Below are positions 1 through 7,992 of a DNA stretch of 64,000 bases, in pieces. Both the position numbers and the translations under genes were made by a program. The stretch comes from Nitrospirota bacterium (lineage in GTDB: Bacteria > Nitrospirota > Thermodesulfovibrionia > Thermodesulfovibrionales > Dissulfurispiraceae): the NCBI GenBank assembly GCA_040752355.1, contig JBFMHE010000015.1, positions 28,496-92,495 of the forward strand, written 5' to 3'. The notes beneath the pieces were generated by a model. That model was not told the origin of the DNA. It ran no database searches and saw only the letters and a list, made by a program, of their open reading frames with translations. How positions within the stretch are numbered: the first letter of the stretch is position 1; the number at the start of each line of letters is the position of its first letter.

Positions 1-1019
1 TTCAGAAACAGGTCAAGGAGCTCCGCCAGTATGCCGATGCCTACCAGAGCATCGTCGGCAAGTCCGAGGCGATGCAGCGGGTCTTCAATATGATAGAAAA
101 GATCGCTCCCTTCGATACGAGCGTGCTTATCATTGGCGACAGCGGCACAGGCAAGGAGCTCGTTGCAAAGGCTATACACAACAGGAGCAGACGCGCTGAG
201 AAATCTTTCATCGCTATCAATTGCGCGAGCCTGCCCTCGGAGCTTCTCGAGAGCGAGCTCTTCGGGTATGCGAAAGGCTCGTTCACCGGCGCCTACACCT
301 CGAAGAGAGGGTTGATCGAGGAGGCGCATGGCGGTACGCTCTTCCTGGACGAGATCGGCGAGATGCCGCTCTCGCTCCAGGCGAAGCTGCTGCGATTTCT
401 GGAGGATAAGAAGATTCGTCCTCTCGGCAGCGGCAGCGAGATAGAGGTGGATGTGCGCATCGTGGCAGCGACAAACAAGGTCCTGGGTGACTTGAAAGAG
501 AAGAACGAGTTCAGGGAGGATCTCTACTATCGCCTTGCGACCTTCGAGATACGGATGCCTTCTTTGAAGGAGAGAAAAGAGGACATCCCTCTGCTGATTA
601 ACCACTTTGTCAAACTGTTTTCTAAAAAGCTGGAGAAAGAGATCACAAAGATCGATCCCGCTTTCATCGATTACGTGGTGAGTCAGGAGCTGAGGGGCAA
701 TGTGCGGGAGCTTAAAAATATAATAGAGCGGGAAATCATTCTCTCTGAAGATGGGCACTTGCGATGCACGGTATGCCCTGTCGCCTCTCCTTCCAGCTCT
801 TCTCTGGAAATTCCCGATTCCGGCGTCGATCTGAATGCGTATCTGAGCGGGATAGAAAGGGAACTGCTGAATAGAGCCCTGGAAAAAACAAAAGGAGTAA
901 AGACAAAGGCAGCGGAGCTTCTGGGCCTCTCCTTCAGAGAGTTCAGATACAGGATATCGAAGTACAGGAGCGGGAGTCCTTCCGGGCCGGAAGAGCAAGA
1001 CCGAAAGCGCTCCGCTTAG
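1..1019 (+). CDS. PilR-like sigma-54 dependent activator (5' truncated)
   Basis: The open frame runs in from the window edge (first full codon at base 3), so the N-terminal sensory or receiver part is missing. What remains is the AAA+ central domain: Walker A GDSGTGKE, the sigma-54 contact loop as GSFTGA, Walker B GGTLFLDEIGE and the arginine-finger region. A C-terminal Fis-type helix-turn-helix follows (KTKAAELLGLSFREFRYRI). That last motif closely resembles PilR of type IV pilus systems, and the gene converges on pilC 4 bases away, which supports a pilus role. PilR itself is inferred because the receiver domain is not visible. Confidence 0.85.
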   Translation, partial: QKQVKELRQYADAYQSIVGKSEAMQRVFNMIEKIAPFDTSVLIIGDSGTGKELVAKAIHNRSRRAEKSFIAINCASLPSELLESELFGYAKGSFTGAYTSKRGLIEEAHGGTLFLDEIGEMPLSLQAKLLRFLEDKKIRPLGSGSEIEVDVRIVAATNKVLGDLKEKNEFREDLYYRLATFEIRMPSLKERKEDIPLLINHFVKLFSKKLEKEITKIDPAFIDYVVSQELRGNVRELKNIIEREIILSEDGHLRCTVCPVASPSSSSLEIPDSGVDLNAYLSGIERELLNRALEKTKGVKTKAAELLGLSFREFRYRISKYRSGSPSGPEEQDRKRSA

Positions 1020-1023
1020 GTAA

Positions 1024-2238
1024 TCACTTGCCGCCGATTGCCTCGCCCATCTTGAATATGGGCAGATACAAGGCAATAACGATATAGCCGATCGTCGTTC
1101 CCAAGAAGACCATCAGCATGGGTTCGAGCATGGTGGTGAGGTTTGCCACCGCATTATCGACTTCATCATCATAGAAGTCGGCGATCTTCACGAGCATCGC
1201 GTCGAGGGCGCCTGTCGACTCGCCGACATTGATCATCTGGCAGACCATCGGGGGAAAGACAGTCGAATGAGAGAGGGGTTCGGCAATGGTCTTGCCTGAT
1301 GCAACCTCTTTTCTCACCCCGAAAACGACTTCCTCAATCACCTTGTTCCCCGAGGATCTGGCGCATATTTCGAGCCCATCGAGTATGGGCACTCCGCTGC
1401 TCAGGAGTGTTCCGAGGGTCCTCGTGAAGCGCGCTACAGCGACCTTTCTCATGAGGTCTCCAACAATAGGCAGCTTAAGAAATATCTGGTCGGTTTTCTT
1501 TCGACCCCCTTCAGTCCTCCGATATTGCCGGAAACCTAAGATGGTACCGACTATAGAAAAAAATACAATTATTCCGCCGATGCCCCCCAGAAATCTACTC
1601 AACCATATCACGCTCAACGTCGGTGCAGGAAGCTTGGCTCCCATCTCACCGAATATCTTTGCAAATATGGGAATGACGAAGATCATGATGATTGCGATGA
1701 CCAGCACTGCAACCGATATGACGATGCCGGGATAGATCATCGCGCCTTTTACTTTTTTCTTCAGCTTCATCGCCTTTTCGATGTATCCGGCGAGTCTCAT
1801 GAGCACGTTGTCGAGCACGCCGCCTGCCTCGCCTGCTGCAACGAGATGGACGTAGAGGTCGTCGAAAATGCGTTTATGCTTCTTCAGTGCATCGGCGAGC
1901 GTCGTCCCTGTCTCGACATCGGTTTTGATATCGCCGATTATGGCGCCCAGCGACCTGTTCTCGGTCTGTCTCGAGAGGATATCGAGGCCCTGCACGATCG
2001 GGATGCCTGCGGTGAACATGGTGGCGAACTGGCGGGTGAAGACGACGAGGTCTTTATCGGTGATCTTCTTTTTCTTGCCGCGGGTTTTTTGGGAGGCCTC
2101 TTTCTTCTCGTTGATTACGGTGGGGATGACGCCCTGCCTCCTGAGGAGCGCAACGAGCTCGTCCCTGTTGCGGGCAGAGGTCTCGCCGCTCTTTACGGCG
2201 CCCTGGAGGGTTTTACCTGTCCATGCGAAGGTTGCCAT
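1024..2238 (-). CDS. pilC: Type II secretion/type IV pilus inner-membrane platform protein PilC
   Basis: This 404-residue protein matches the GspF/PilC family in length and layout: an N-terminal cytoplasmic region (MATFAWTGKTLQG), two homologous T2SSF domains and three strongly hydrophobic segments (about 170-195, 220-240 and 375-395). The platform protein sits in the inner membrane and couples the pilus ATPases to pilin assembly. The ATG is preceded by AAGGGACG. The gene ends 4 bases from the convergent PilR-like activator. No pilin or PilB/PilT gene is visible here. Confidence 0.93.
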   Translation of the reverse strand: MATFAWTGKTLQGAVKSGETSARNRDELVALLRRQGVIPTVINEKKEASQKTRGKKKKITDKDLVVFTRQFATMFTAGIPIVQGLDILSRQTENRSLGAIIGDIKTDVETGTTLADALKKHKRIFDDLYVHLVAAGEAGGVLDNVLMRLAGYIEKAMKLKKKVKGAMIYPGIVISVAVLVIAIIMIFVIPIFAKIFGEMGAKLPAPTLSVIWLSRFLGGIGGIIVFFSIVGTILGFRQYRRTEGGRKKTDQIFLKLPIVGDLMRKVAVARFTRTLGTLLSSGVPILDGLEICARSSGNKVIEEVVFGVRKEVASGKTIAEPLSHSTVFPPMVCQMINVGESTGALDAMLVKIADFYDDEVDNAVANLTTMLEPMLMVFLGTTIGYIVIALYLPIFKMGEAIGGK

Positions 2239-2628
2239 GATCGTCCCTTGTGCTCAATCGTAATCGAAGCCGGTGGCGCTGCGATGTGATGGCTATCACA
2301 ACTTTTCCAAGACGGTAGTCACCGCACTCATTTTATCGGCGACTTCGGAACGAACTTTACCCTATCTCTAAACATACTTATATATAAAGCGGTTACATTA
2401 AGAGTATCTATATATAAAGTTGGAGCCACTAACGAAATAACGCAGCTTAGAGTCGGGCGAGGCATAGTATGTGGAGCGGTATCAGCAGCCCAAAGCGGAA
2501 TCATGGATGATGGAGCGGGCTGGTGCCTCGGAGGACGGCTCGGATGCCGTCCGAGAATGAGCGAACATACTGTGCCTCGTCCGACTCCCCCTGCTCACTT
2601 CGTTAGATGTCCTTAGCACCAATAAAAA
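2239..2628. other. Gene-free stretch upstream of pilC
   Basis: No coding frame is convincing here. The AT-rich part holds the 11-bp direct repeat TATATATAAAG at 2379-2389 and 2409-2419, exactly 30 bp apart. Read on the minus strand these are plausible -10 material for pilC. The rest is structured repeat copy A, followed by the terminator of the metF operon. Confidence 0.6.
2429..2606 (+). repeat. Structured intergenic element, copy A
   Basis: The outer arms (CTAACGAA at 2429 and TTCGTTAG at 2599) bound an inner 21-bp stem, 2452-2472 against 2565-2585, whose only two non-Watson-Crick positions are G-U wobbles. Inside are a conserved block GGAGCGGTAT-CAGCAGCC (about 2473), a small hairpin ATCA-TGGA-TGAT, and an apical hairpin GGACGGC/GCCGTCC between CCTCGGA and GAGAATGAGCGA. 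The same design recurs at 9615-9846 and 20491-20661 with different stem bases. The strand given is that of the conserved motifs; the transcribed strand is unknown. Confidence 0.75.
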
Positions 2629-2652
2629 GGGCACTGCCGTAGAGCAGTGCCC
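2624..2652 (-). terminator. Rho-independent terminator after metF
   Basis: Read on the minus strand, a 9-bp perfect stem GGGCACTGC/GCAGTGCCC (2652-2644 with 2637-2629) and a 6-base loop are followed by a run of five U. It lies about 20 bases after the metF stop and closes the hdrCBA-mvhD-metVF operon. Confidence 0.9.
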
Positions 2653-2673
2653 TCCATGTACGGAAGGTTCAGG

Positions 2674-3651
2674 TTAGTCGTTGAAGGTCGGGCGCGGCCA
2701 GAGTCCCGCTGCCTTGACGATGCCCTCCATGGCGCTCTCCCACTCGATCGCCTGGATGTGGACGCCCTTGATGCCCGGGATCTCGAGGACCTGTTGAACC
2801 AGCTCGACCGCGATCTTGATGCCCTCGGCCTCCTGCAGCTCCTTCATCTTTTTCTTGTCGTCGCCGGCAGCCTCTTTCGCCTTCGCCATTCTCTCGATCA
2901 GCGGCTTGGGAACGCTGACACCCGCAACGGACGAATCCATGTACTTGAGCATCATCGCGCTCTTCGGAACGATGATGCCGCCGAGAATCGCCGTCCGCTC
3001 GTGGAGGCCGAGATTCCTGACGATCTCCATCTGCTTCTTGAACTGCTCCACGTCGTAGATACCCTGCGTTTGGATGAAGTCCGCGCCGGCATCCACCTTC
3101 TTCTTCAGGCGGTAAGGCCGGAAATCGAGGGGCTCTCCGCCCGGGGTAAAGGCAGCGCCGATGAAGAACTTGGGCGGCACCTCGATCTTGTCCCCGCCCT
3201 CCTGGAGGCTCTCGTCGCGCATCTTCTTGAGGATGCCGACGAGCTGAATGGAATCGACATCATAGACATTCTTGGCGCCCGGATGCCCTTTGAGCCTTCC
3301 CGCTGCGCTGAAGGACTGGTGGTCGCCTGCGATGCAGAGGCAGTTCTTCAGACCGAGGGCCGCTGCGCCGAGCAGGTCGGCCTGCATGGCGATGCGGTTG
3401 CGGTCGCGGCAGGTCATCTGCATGACCGGCTCGAGCCCTTCCCTGAGCGCAAGATAGGCTGCGGCGATACTCGAAATGCGCACCACCGCCGTCTGGCAGT
3501 CGGTGATGTTCGCCGCGTCGCAGGTCCCCTTGAGCAGCTTCGCCTTGTGTATCACCTCATGCGGATCGGCGCTCATCGGGGGGCCGAGCTCTGCCGTCAC
3601 CGCCGGTTTTCCGCTTGCAATAACCTTTTCGAGATTGCTTCCGCTTTTCAT
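2674..3651 (-). CDS. metF: Methylenetetrahydrofolate reductase, catalytic subunit
   Basis: A 325-residue flavoprotein of the MetF TIM-barrel family, which reduces methylene-THF to methyl-THF in the methyl branch of the Wood-Ljungdahl pathway. Visible family features are the N-terminal AVTAELGPP strand, the region around MTCRDRNR, and AGDH. It lacks the extra regulatory domain of eukaryotic enzymes. It lies 19 bp after metV and is the last gene of the Hdr operon. In Moorella a MetF with this context works in a complex with MetV, HdrABC and MvhD, and the same is inferred here. Confidence 0.93.
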   Translation of the reverse strand: MKSGSNLEKVIASGKPAVTAELGPPMSADPHEVIHKAKLLKGTCDAANITDCQTAVVRISSIAAAYLALREGLEPVMQMTCRDRNRIAMQADLLGAAALGLKNCLCIAGDHQSFSAAGRLKGHPGAKNVYDVDSIQLVGILKKMRDESLQEGGDKIEVPPKFFIGAAFTPGGEPLDFRPYRLKKKVDAGADFIQTQGIYDVEQFKKQMEIVRNLGLHERTAILGGIIVPKSAMMLKYMDSSVAGVSVPKPLIERMAKAKEAAGDDKKKMKELQEAEGIKIAVELVQQVLEIPGIKGVHIQAIEWESAMEGIVKAAGLWPRPTFND

Positions 3652-3670
3652 TGTCCTGTATCCTCCGCCC

Positions 3671-4369
3671 TTATGACGCTTTCTTTTCTTCTTGCTCTTC
3701 GAGGTCCTGTATGTGCTGCAGCACCACCCGGCGCGGTCCGCCGTAGAACCCTGTTGACCAGTTCCGCGGAGGCTGGATCTCGTACAGTTTCTCGAGGGTG
3801 CCGAGCTGCTTCATCCTCTCGACGATCAGGTACCAGCCGCAATCGACCTCCTGACTGATCTCGCACTTGCCTTTATTGGTGCCGCCGCAGGGCCCGTTCA
3901 TGAGCGACTTAGAGCAGCGGGCTATGGGGCATATTCCGCCGGTGAGGTGGAGGATGCAGTTGCCGCAGCCTGCGCAGAGCTCTTTGAAGACGCCTGCCTG
4001 CGGAACCGCTCCGTAGAACGAGGTGTTGACCCCGGGGTATACCGGGACATTCCCGATCCTGTCGGAGAGGAAGTTCACTCCCACGCCGCAGGCGGTGGAG
4101 ACCACCAGGTCCTGTGCCTTGAGCTGCTCCATCACCGGCTCGAAGAACTCGGGCTCGCACTGGCGCTCGATGCCGCCGTTGGTTATCTCCATGGCAGCGC
4201 CTTCCTGCGCAGCCTTCATCCTGAGCATCGAGGCGATGATCTCCGCCTCTTTGCCGCCCCCTGCATGGCAGATCGCCACGCAGGTGTTGCAGCCCAGGAC
4301 CATCACTTTCTTGAAGCCCCTGACCATTTCCCAGATCTCTTCAAATGGCTTTTGTGTGCCGACTATCAT
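3671..4369 (-). CDS. metV: Methylenetetrahydrofolate reductase zinc/Fe-S subunit MetV
   Basis: The 232-residue protein has the MetV signature: VLGCNTCVAICHAGG near the N terminus, STACGVGVN in the middle, and a cysteine-rich C-terminal block (CAGCGNCIL, GGICPIARCSK, NGPCGG) typical of the methylene-THF reductase C-terminal family. MetV couples MetF to an electron-transfer partner. The ATG overlaps the mvhD stop as ATGA (4366-4369), and metF follows after 19 bp, so tight translational coupling is likely. Confidence 0.9.
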   Translation of the reverse strand: MIVGTQKPFEEIWEMVRGFKKVMVLGCNTCVAICHAGGGKEAEIIASMLRMKAAQEGAAMEITNGGIERQCEPEFFEPVMEQLKAQDLVVSTACGVGVNFLSDRIGNVPVYPGVNTSFYGAVPQAGVFKELCAGCGNCILHLTGGICPIARCSKSLMNGPCGGTNKGKCEISQEVDCGWYLIVERMKQLGTLEKLYEIQPPRNWSTGFYGGPRRVVLQHIQDLEEQEEKKAS

Positions 4370-4908
4370 TTCTGCTCGCTCCTTTTCGATTCGGCGTTCT
4401 TGCCGTCATTGCGGCCGTTCTTCCGGCATACCGCAAACCACAGCGGAGAGGGACCGAGACTCCTGATCTTCTCGGTGAATTCCGTGCAGATAGCAGCCCA
4501 TTTCGGACCCATCGCCGCCGAGAGATTGTACATCTCGAGCCGCGCCGGGTCGACGCCGACAGTGGCCAGCAACTTCTTTATGTACTCGATTCTGCGTGCC
4601 GCGTATAAATTACCTTCCAGGTAATGGCATTGTCCCCGCAGTCAACCGGCGACGAAGACGCCGTCGACGCCCCGCTCGAAGGCCCGAAGCACATGGATGT
4701 GGTCGAGCTTGCCGGTGCAGGGGAGGCGGATGACCTTTACATTGGAAGGATACGAGAGCCGCATCACTCCTGCCAGGTCTGCTGCGGCAAAGGCGCAGTA
4801 GTGGCAGGCGAAGGCAAGGATGTTAGGCTCCCAGCCCTCCGGCGCCTCCCGCGGCTTCTCGATGGATGAAACGCCGCTCTGTGCCGTTGTTTCCTCGGTT
4901 GTGCTCAT
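4366..4908 (-). CDS. mvhD: MvhD-type hydrogenase/heterodisulfide reductase iron-sulfur subunit, predicted selenoprotein
   Basis: Reading through an in-frame TGA (4642-4644) gives a 180-residue protein matching MvhD end to end. The first half has CHYC (35-38) and C64. The second half has Sec89-LRGQ-C94-HYLEGN, where MvhD normally has GCHPGDCHY. The TGA thus replaces a conserved cluster-ligand cysteine, and homology continues in the same frame without indels. A 7-bp hairpin with GGA loop follows at a bacterial SECIS distance. Selenocysteine at this position is known in methanogen VhuD. MvhD passes electrons to HdrA, and here it sits between hdrA and metV. A plain pseudogene is less likely because the rest is intact. 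Confidence 0.88.
4609..4625 (-). promoter_or_regulatory. Predicted bacterial SECIS hairpin of mvhD
   Basis: The stem ATTACCT/AGGTAAT closes a GGA loop. The two loop G residues fall 24 and 25 bases after the UGA, within the window used by bacterial SelB. The second predicted selenoprotein gene in the window has a hairpin with GG at the same offset. Confidence 0.75.
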
Positions 4909-4947
4909 TCCTGATCCTCCTCTATAAAAACAAGCGTTCCTCTGTTG

Positions 4948-7900
4948 TTAAGCCGTCTCGCACTCTACCGCTGCATCGATCATGGCAAGGACCTGGTCAT
5001 CACGGAAATTGTTGACCTGGAACGCCTTGGCAGGACAGATGCCGGCGCAGATGCCGCAGCCCATGCACTTGACCTCGTTGTGCGAGACCTTGCCGTCTTC
5101 GGCAATATAGGGCGAGTCGAAGGGGCACACCCTGAAACAGCTGAGGCAGGACATGCAGAGCTCCCTCCGGTGCTTCGCGATGATTCCGGACACCGCCAGC
5201 CGCTGGTGGGAGAGGACCACTCCTGCGCGGCCCGCTGCTGCCAACGCCTGGGTGATCGTCTCGTCCAGGTTCTTGGGCGCATGGGCCAGACCGGCGACGA
5301 AGATGCCTTCGCTCGGGAAATCCACCGGGCGGAGCTTGACATGCGCCTCGAGGAAGTAGCCGTCGGGATTGCGGGTGACCTTGTACATCTCGCCGACCTG
5401 GTCGGTCGTGGGATGGGGCCTGAGCCCGGTAGAGAGCGCCACCCAGTCGGCGTCCAGCGACAGCTCCCTGTCCAGCATGTAGTCCCATGTCCTGACCTGC
5501 AGACGGTCGCCCGCCTTCTCGACTGCCGGCTTCCTGTCTACCTCATAGCGCACGAAGAGCACGCCGAGCTCACGCGCCCTCTTGTAGAAGTCCTCGCGCA
5601 GGCCGTAGGTGCGGATATCCCGGTAGAGAATGGTCACCTGTGCATCGGGGTTCTTTTCCTTGATCGCGATGGCGTTCTTGACCGCATCCTGGCAGCAGAT
5701 GCGGGAGCAGTACTGGTTCGGCTCCTCCCGCGACCCGACACACTGGATCATCACAAAGGATTCGCCGGTCTTCGGTGTCTCTCCGGCAGCGAGCCTCTTC
5801 TCGAGCTCCCGCTGGGTGACGACCCGTTTGCTGTCGTCGAACAGATACTCCGTCGGCTCGTATTCTACGCCGCCGGTAGCCAGGATGATCGTTCCATGCT
5901 CGAAGGCGGAGCCGTCGGTCAGCGTGGTCTTGAAGTTGCCGACGAAGCCTTCGGTCTTTTTCACCTCGGCGCCGGTATGGAGCCTGATGCGCGGATGACT
6001 CCTCACCGCTTCTATCCGCTGCTTCAGGAATGCCTGGACATCGCTCCCTTCGAGGGTGCGGTGGAGATTCCTGACGAGGCCGCCCAGCTCGCTCTCCTTC
6101 TCGATGAGGTGGACCTCGAAGCCCTGCTCAGCCAGGGCGAGGGCAGAGGTCATTCCCGCCACGCCGCCGCCGATGATCATGCAGGAGGGGGTGACGCCGA
6201 CCGTATCGGTCTGTATCGGCTTCTGGAGCCTCGACTTGGCGACAGACATCTTGACGATCTGTTTCGCCTTCTTCGTCGCCTCTTCTTTCTTGCCCATATG
6301 GCACCAGGAGCACTGCTCGCGGATATCGGCGAGATCGAAGAGATACTTGTTCAGTCCTGCATCGCGTATGGTCTCCTGGAAAAGCGGCTCATGGGTACGC
6401 GGCGTACAGGAGGCGACAACGACCCGGTTCAGGTTCTGCTCCTTGATCGTCTGTTTGATGACTTCCTGGTTGTCCTGCGCACAGGCATAGATGGTGTTTG
6501 TCGCATAGACGACGCCGGGCAGCTCCTTTGCCGCCTCGACCACCTTGTCGATATCGACGGTTGAGGCGATATTGATGCCGCAATGGCAGACGAAGACGCC
6601 GATTCTCGCGTCCTCGGCAGCGACATCCCTCTCAGGAGGCAGCTCTTTCTTCACCGTCTCGGTGCCGCGGGCCTCGCCGAGGAGGGCCATGGCCTCCCCT
6701 GCAACGGCGCTTCCCTGCATCACCGTATCCGGAATGTCTTTGGGCCCCTGGTAGGTGCCGGTGACAAAGATACCCTCTTTGCTGGTCCTCACCGGGAGGA
6801 GCGGAGAGGTCCTGGCGAATTTATAGGCGTTGGTCTCTATGCCGAAGGTCTTGGCGAATTCATCGGCGTTCTTGTGCGGCTCGAGCCCGACCGAGAGGAC
6901 CACCATATCGAAGCTCTCATCGATAAGCCGCCCCTCTTCGTCGGCATAGCGCGTAATGAGATTGCCGGTGCCGGGCTCTTCCCTGACCGCCGAGACCATG
7001 GCGCGCTGATACCGCACGCCGTAATCCTTCTTTGCCCTTTCCACATACTTGTCGAAGTCTTTTCCGAAGGCCCGCATCTCCATGTAGAAGATGGTGGGCT
7101 CGATGCGCTTGTCGTGCTCTTTGGCGATGATCGCCTGCTTGGTCGCGTACATGCAGCAGACCGAGGAGCACCAGGGATTGGCATTGTGCGAGTCCCTGGA
7201 GCCGACACACTGGATCCAGGCGACCTTGTGCGGATGCTTCTCGTCGGAAGGCCGTTTCACCTCGCCCTTATACGGACCCGAGGCCGAGAGGATGCGCTCG
7301 AACTGAATGGAAGAGACCACATTGGGCCAGCGCCCGAGACCGAGCTCGCCGCGCACCTTCGCGTTGTAGCGGTCCAGGCCCGGAGCGAGAATAACGGCGC
7401 CGACGTTTACTTCTATCTCCCGGCCCTTGTCTTCGTAATTGATCGCGCCCGCCTTGCAGACCTTCTGGCAGCTGCGGCAGACGCCTTTGGTGAGATAGAG
7501 ACACTGGCCCGCGTCGATCGCCCTCGTGTTCGGCACCGCCTGGGCGAAGAGCGAGTAGATCGCCTTGCGCGTCGCGAGCCCCTGCTCGAACTCGCTCGTC
7601 ACCTTCTTGGGGCATTTCGCTTCGCAGTCGCCGCAGCCCGTACACTTTTCGGGATCGACATACCGGGGAGCGAGCTTTATTGTTGCCCGGTAGTTGCCGG
7701 GTCCGCCTTCTACCGAGGTCACCTCGGCGAGGGTGTGGATATCGATGTTCAGATGCCTGCCCACCTCGACCATCTTGGGCGAGATCATGCACATGGCGCA
7801 ATCGCCGGTCGGGAAGGTCTTGTCGAGCATGACCATCGTGCCGCCGATGGAGGGATCTTTTTGCACGAGATGGACTTTGAATCCGCTGTCGGCGAGGTCG

Positions 7901-7992
7901 AGGGCGGCCTGCATCGATCCGATGCCGCCGCCGACGATGAGGACCGAACCGCGCTTCTTGCCACCGTTATTAGATGAAGGGTTCGCGCTCAT
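4948..7992 (-). CDS. hdrA: Heterodisulfide reductase subunit A, double-length form
   Basis: The start was set at 7992, where ATG has AAGGAG upstream and overlaps the hdrB stop as ATGA; the open frame further upstream is a shadow of hdrB. The 1014-residue protein is an internal duplication. Each half has a GGGxxG dinucleotide fold (about 20-25 and 600) and an HdrA-type CVGSR...C..CC motif. Half one carries CTGCGDCEAKCPK; the linker carries CHCGINI. The C terminus holds two 4Fe-4S sites (CMSCLSCFRVCP, CMGCGICAGICP). HdrA is the flavin-bifurcating subunit. The doubling resembles HdrA2/QmoB-like forms and may offer two flavin centres. Confidence 0.93.
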   Translation of the reverse strand: MSANPSSNNGGKKRGSVLIVGGGIGSMQAALDLADSGFKVHLVQKDPSIGGTMVMLDKTFPTGDCAMCMISPKMVEVGRHLNIDIHTLAEVTSVEGGPGNYRATIKLAPRYVDPEKCTGCGDCEAKCPKKVTSEFEQGLATRKAIYSLFAQAVPNTRAIDAGQCLYLTKGVCRSCQKVCKAGAINYEDKGREIEVNVGAVILAPGLDRYNAKVRGELGLGRWPNVVSSIQFERILSASGPYKGEVKRPSDEKHPHKVAWIQCVGSRDSHNANPWCSSVCCMYATKQAIIAKEHDKRIEPTIFYMEMRAFGKDFDKYVERAKKDYGVRYQRAMVSAVREEPGTGNLITRYADEEGRLIDESFDMVVLSVGLEPHKNADEFAKTFGIETNAYKFARTSPLLPVRTSKEGIFVTGTYQGPKDIPDTVMQGSAVAGEAMALLGEARGTETVKKELPPERDVAAEDARIGVFVCHCGINIASTVDIDKVVEAAKELPGVVYATNTIYACAQDNQEVIKQTIKEQNLNRVVVASCTPRTHEPLFQETIRDAGLNKYLFDLADIREQCSWCHMGKKEEATKKAKQIVKMSVAKSRLQKPIQTDTVGVTPSCMIIGGGVAGMTSALALAEQGFEVHLIEKESELGGLVRNLHRTLEGSDVQAFLKQRIEAVRSHPRIRLHTGAEVKKTEGFVGNFKTTLTDGSAFEHGTIILATGGVEYEPTEYLFDDSKRVVTQRELEKRLAAGETPKTGESFVMIQCVGSREEPNQYCSRICCQDAVKNAIAIKEKNPDAQVTILYRDIRTYGLREDFYKRARELGVLFVRYEVDRKPAVEKAGDRLQVRTWDYMLDRELSLDADWVALSTGLRPHPTTDQVGEMYKVTRNPDGYFLEAHVKLRPVDFPSEGIFVAGLAHAPKNLDETITQALAAAGRAGVVLSHQRLAVSGIIAKHRRELCMSCLSCFRVCPFDSPYIAEDGKVSHNEVKCMGCGICAGICPAKAFQVNNFRDDQVLAMIDAAVECETA

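Noticed and set aside
4366..4908. mvhD as a pseudogene or two separate small genes
   Set aside because: Both halves are intact and in the same frame, the TGA replaces a conserved cysteine, and a SECIS-type hairpin follows.
4945..7977. Long plus-strand frames (539 and 464 codons) opposite hdrA
   Set aside because: They mirror the hdrA codons; hdrA has full motif support.
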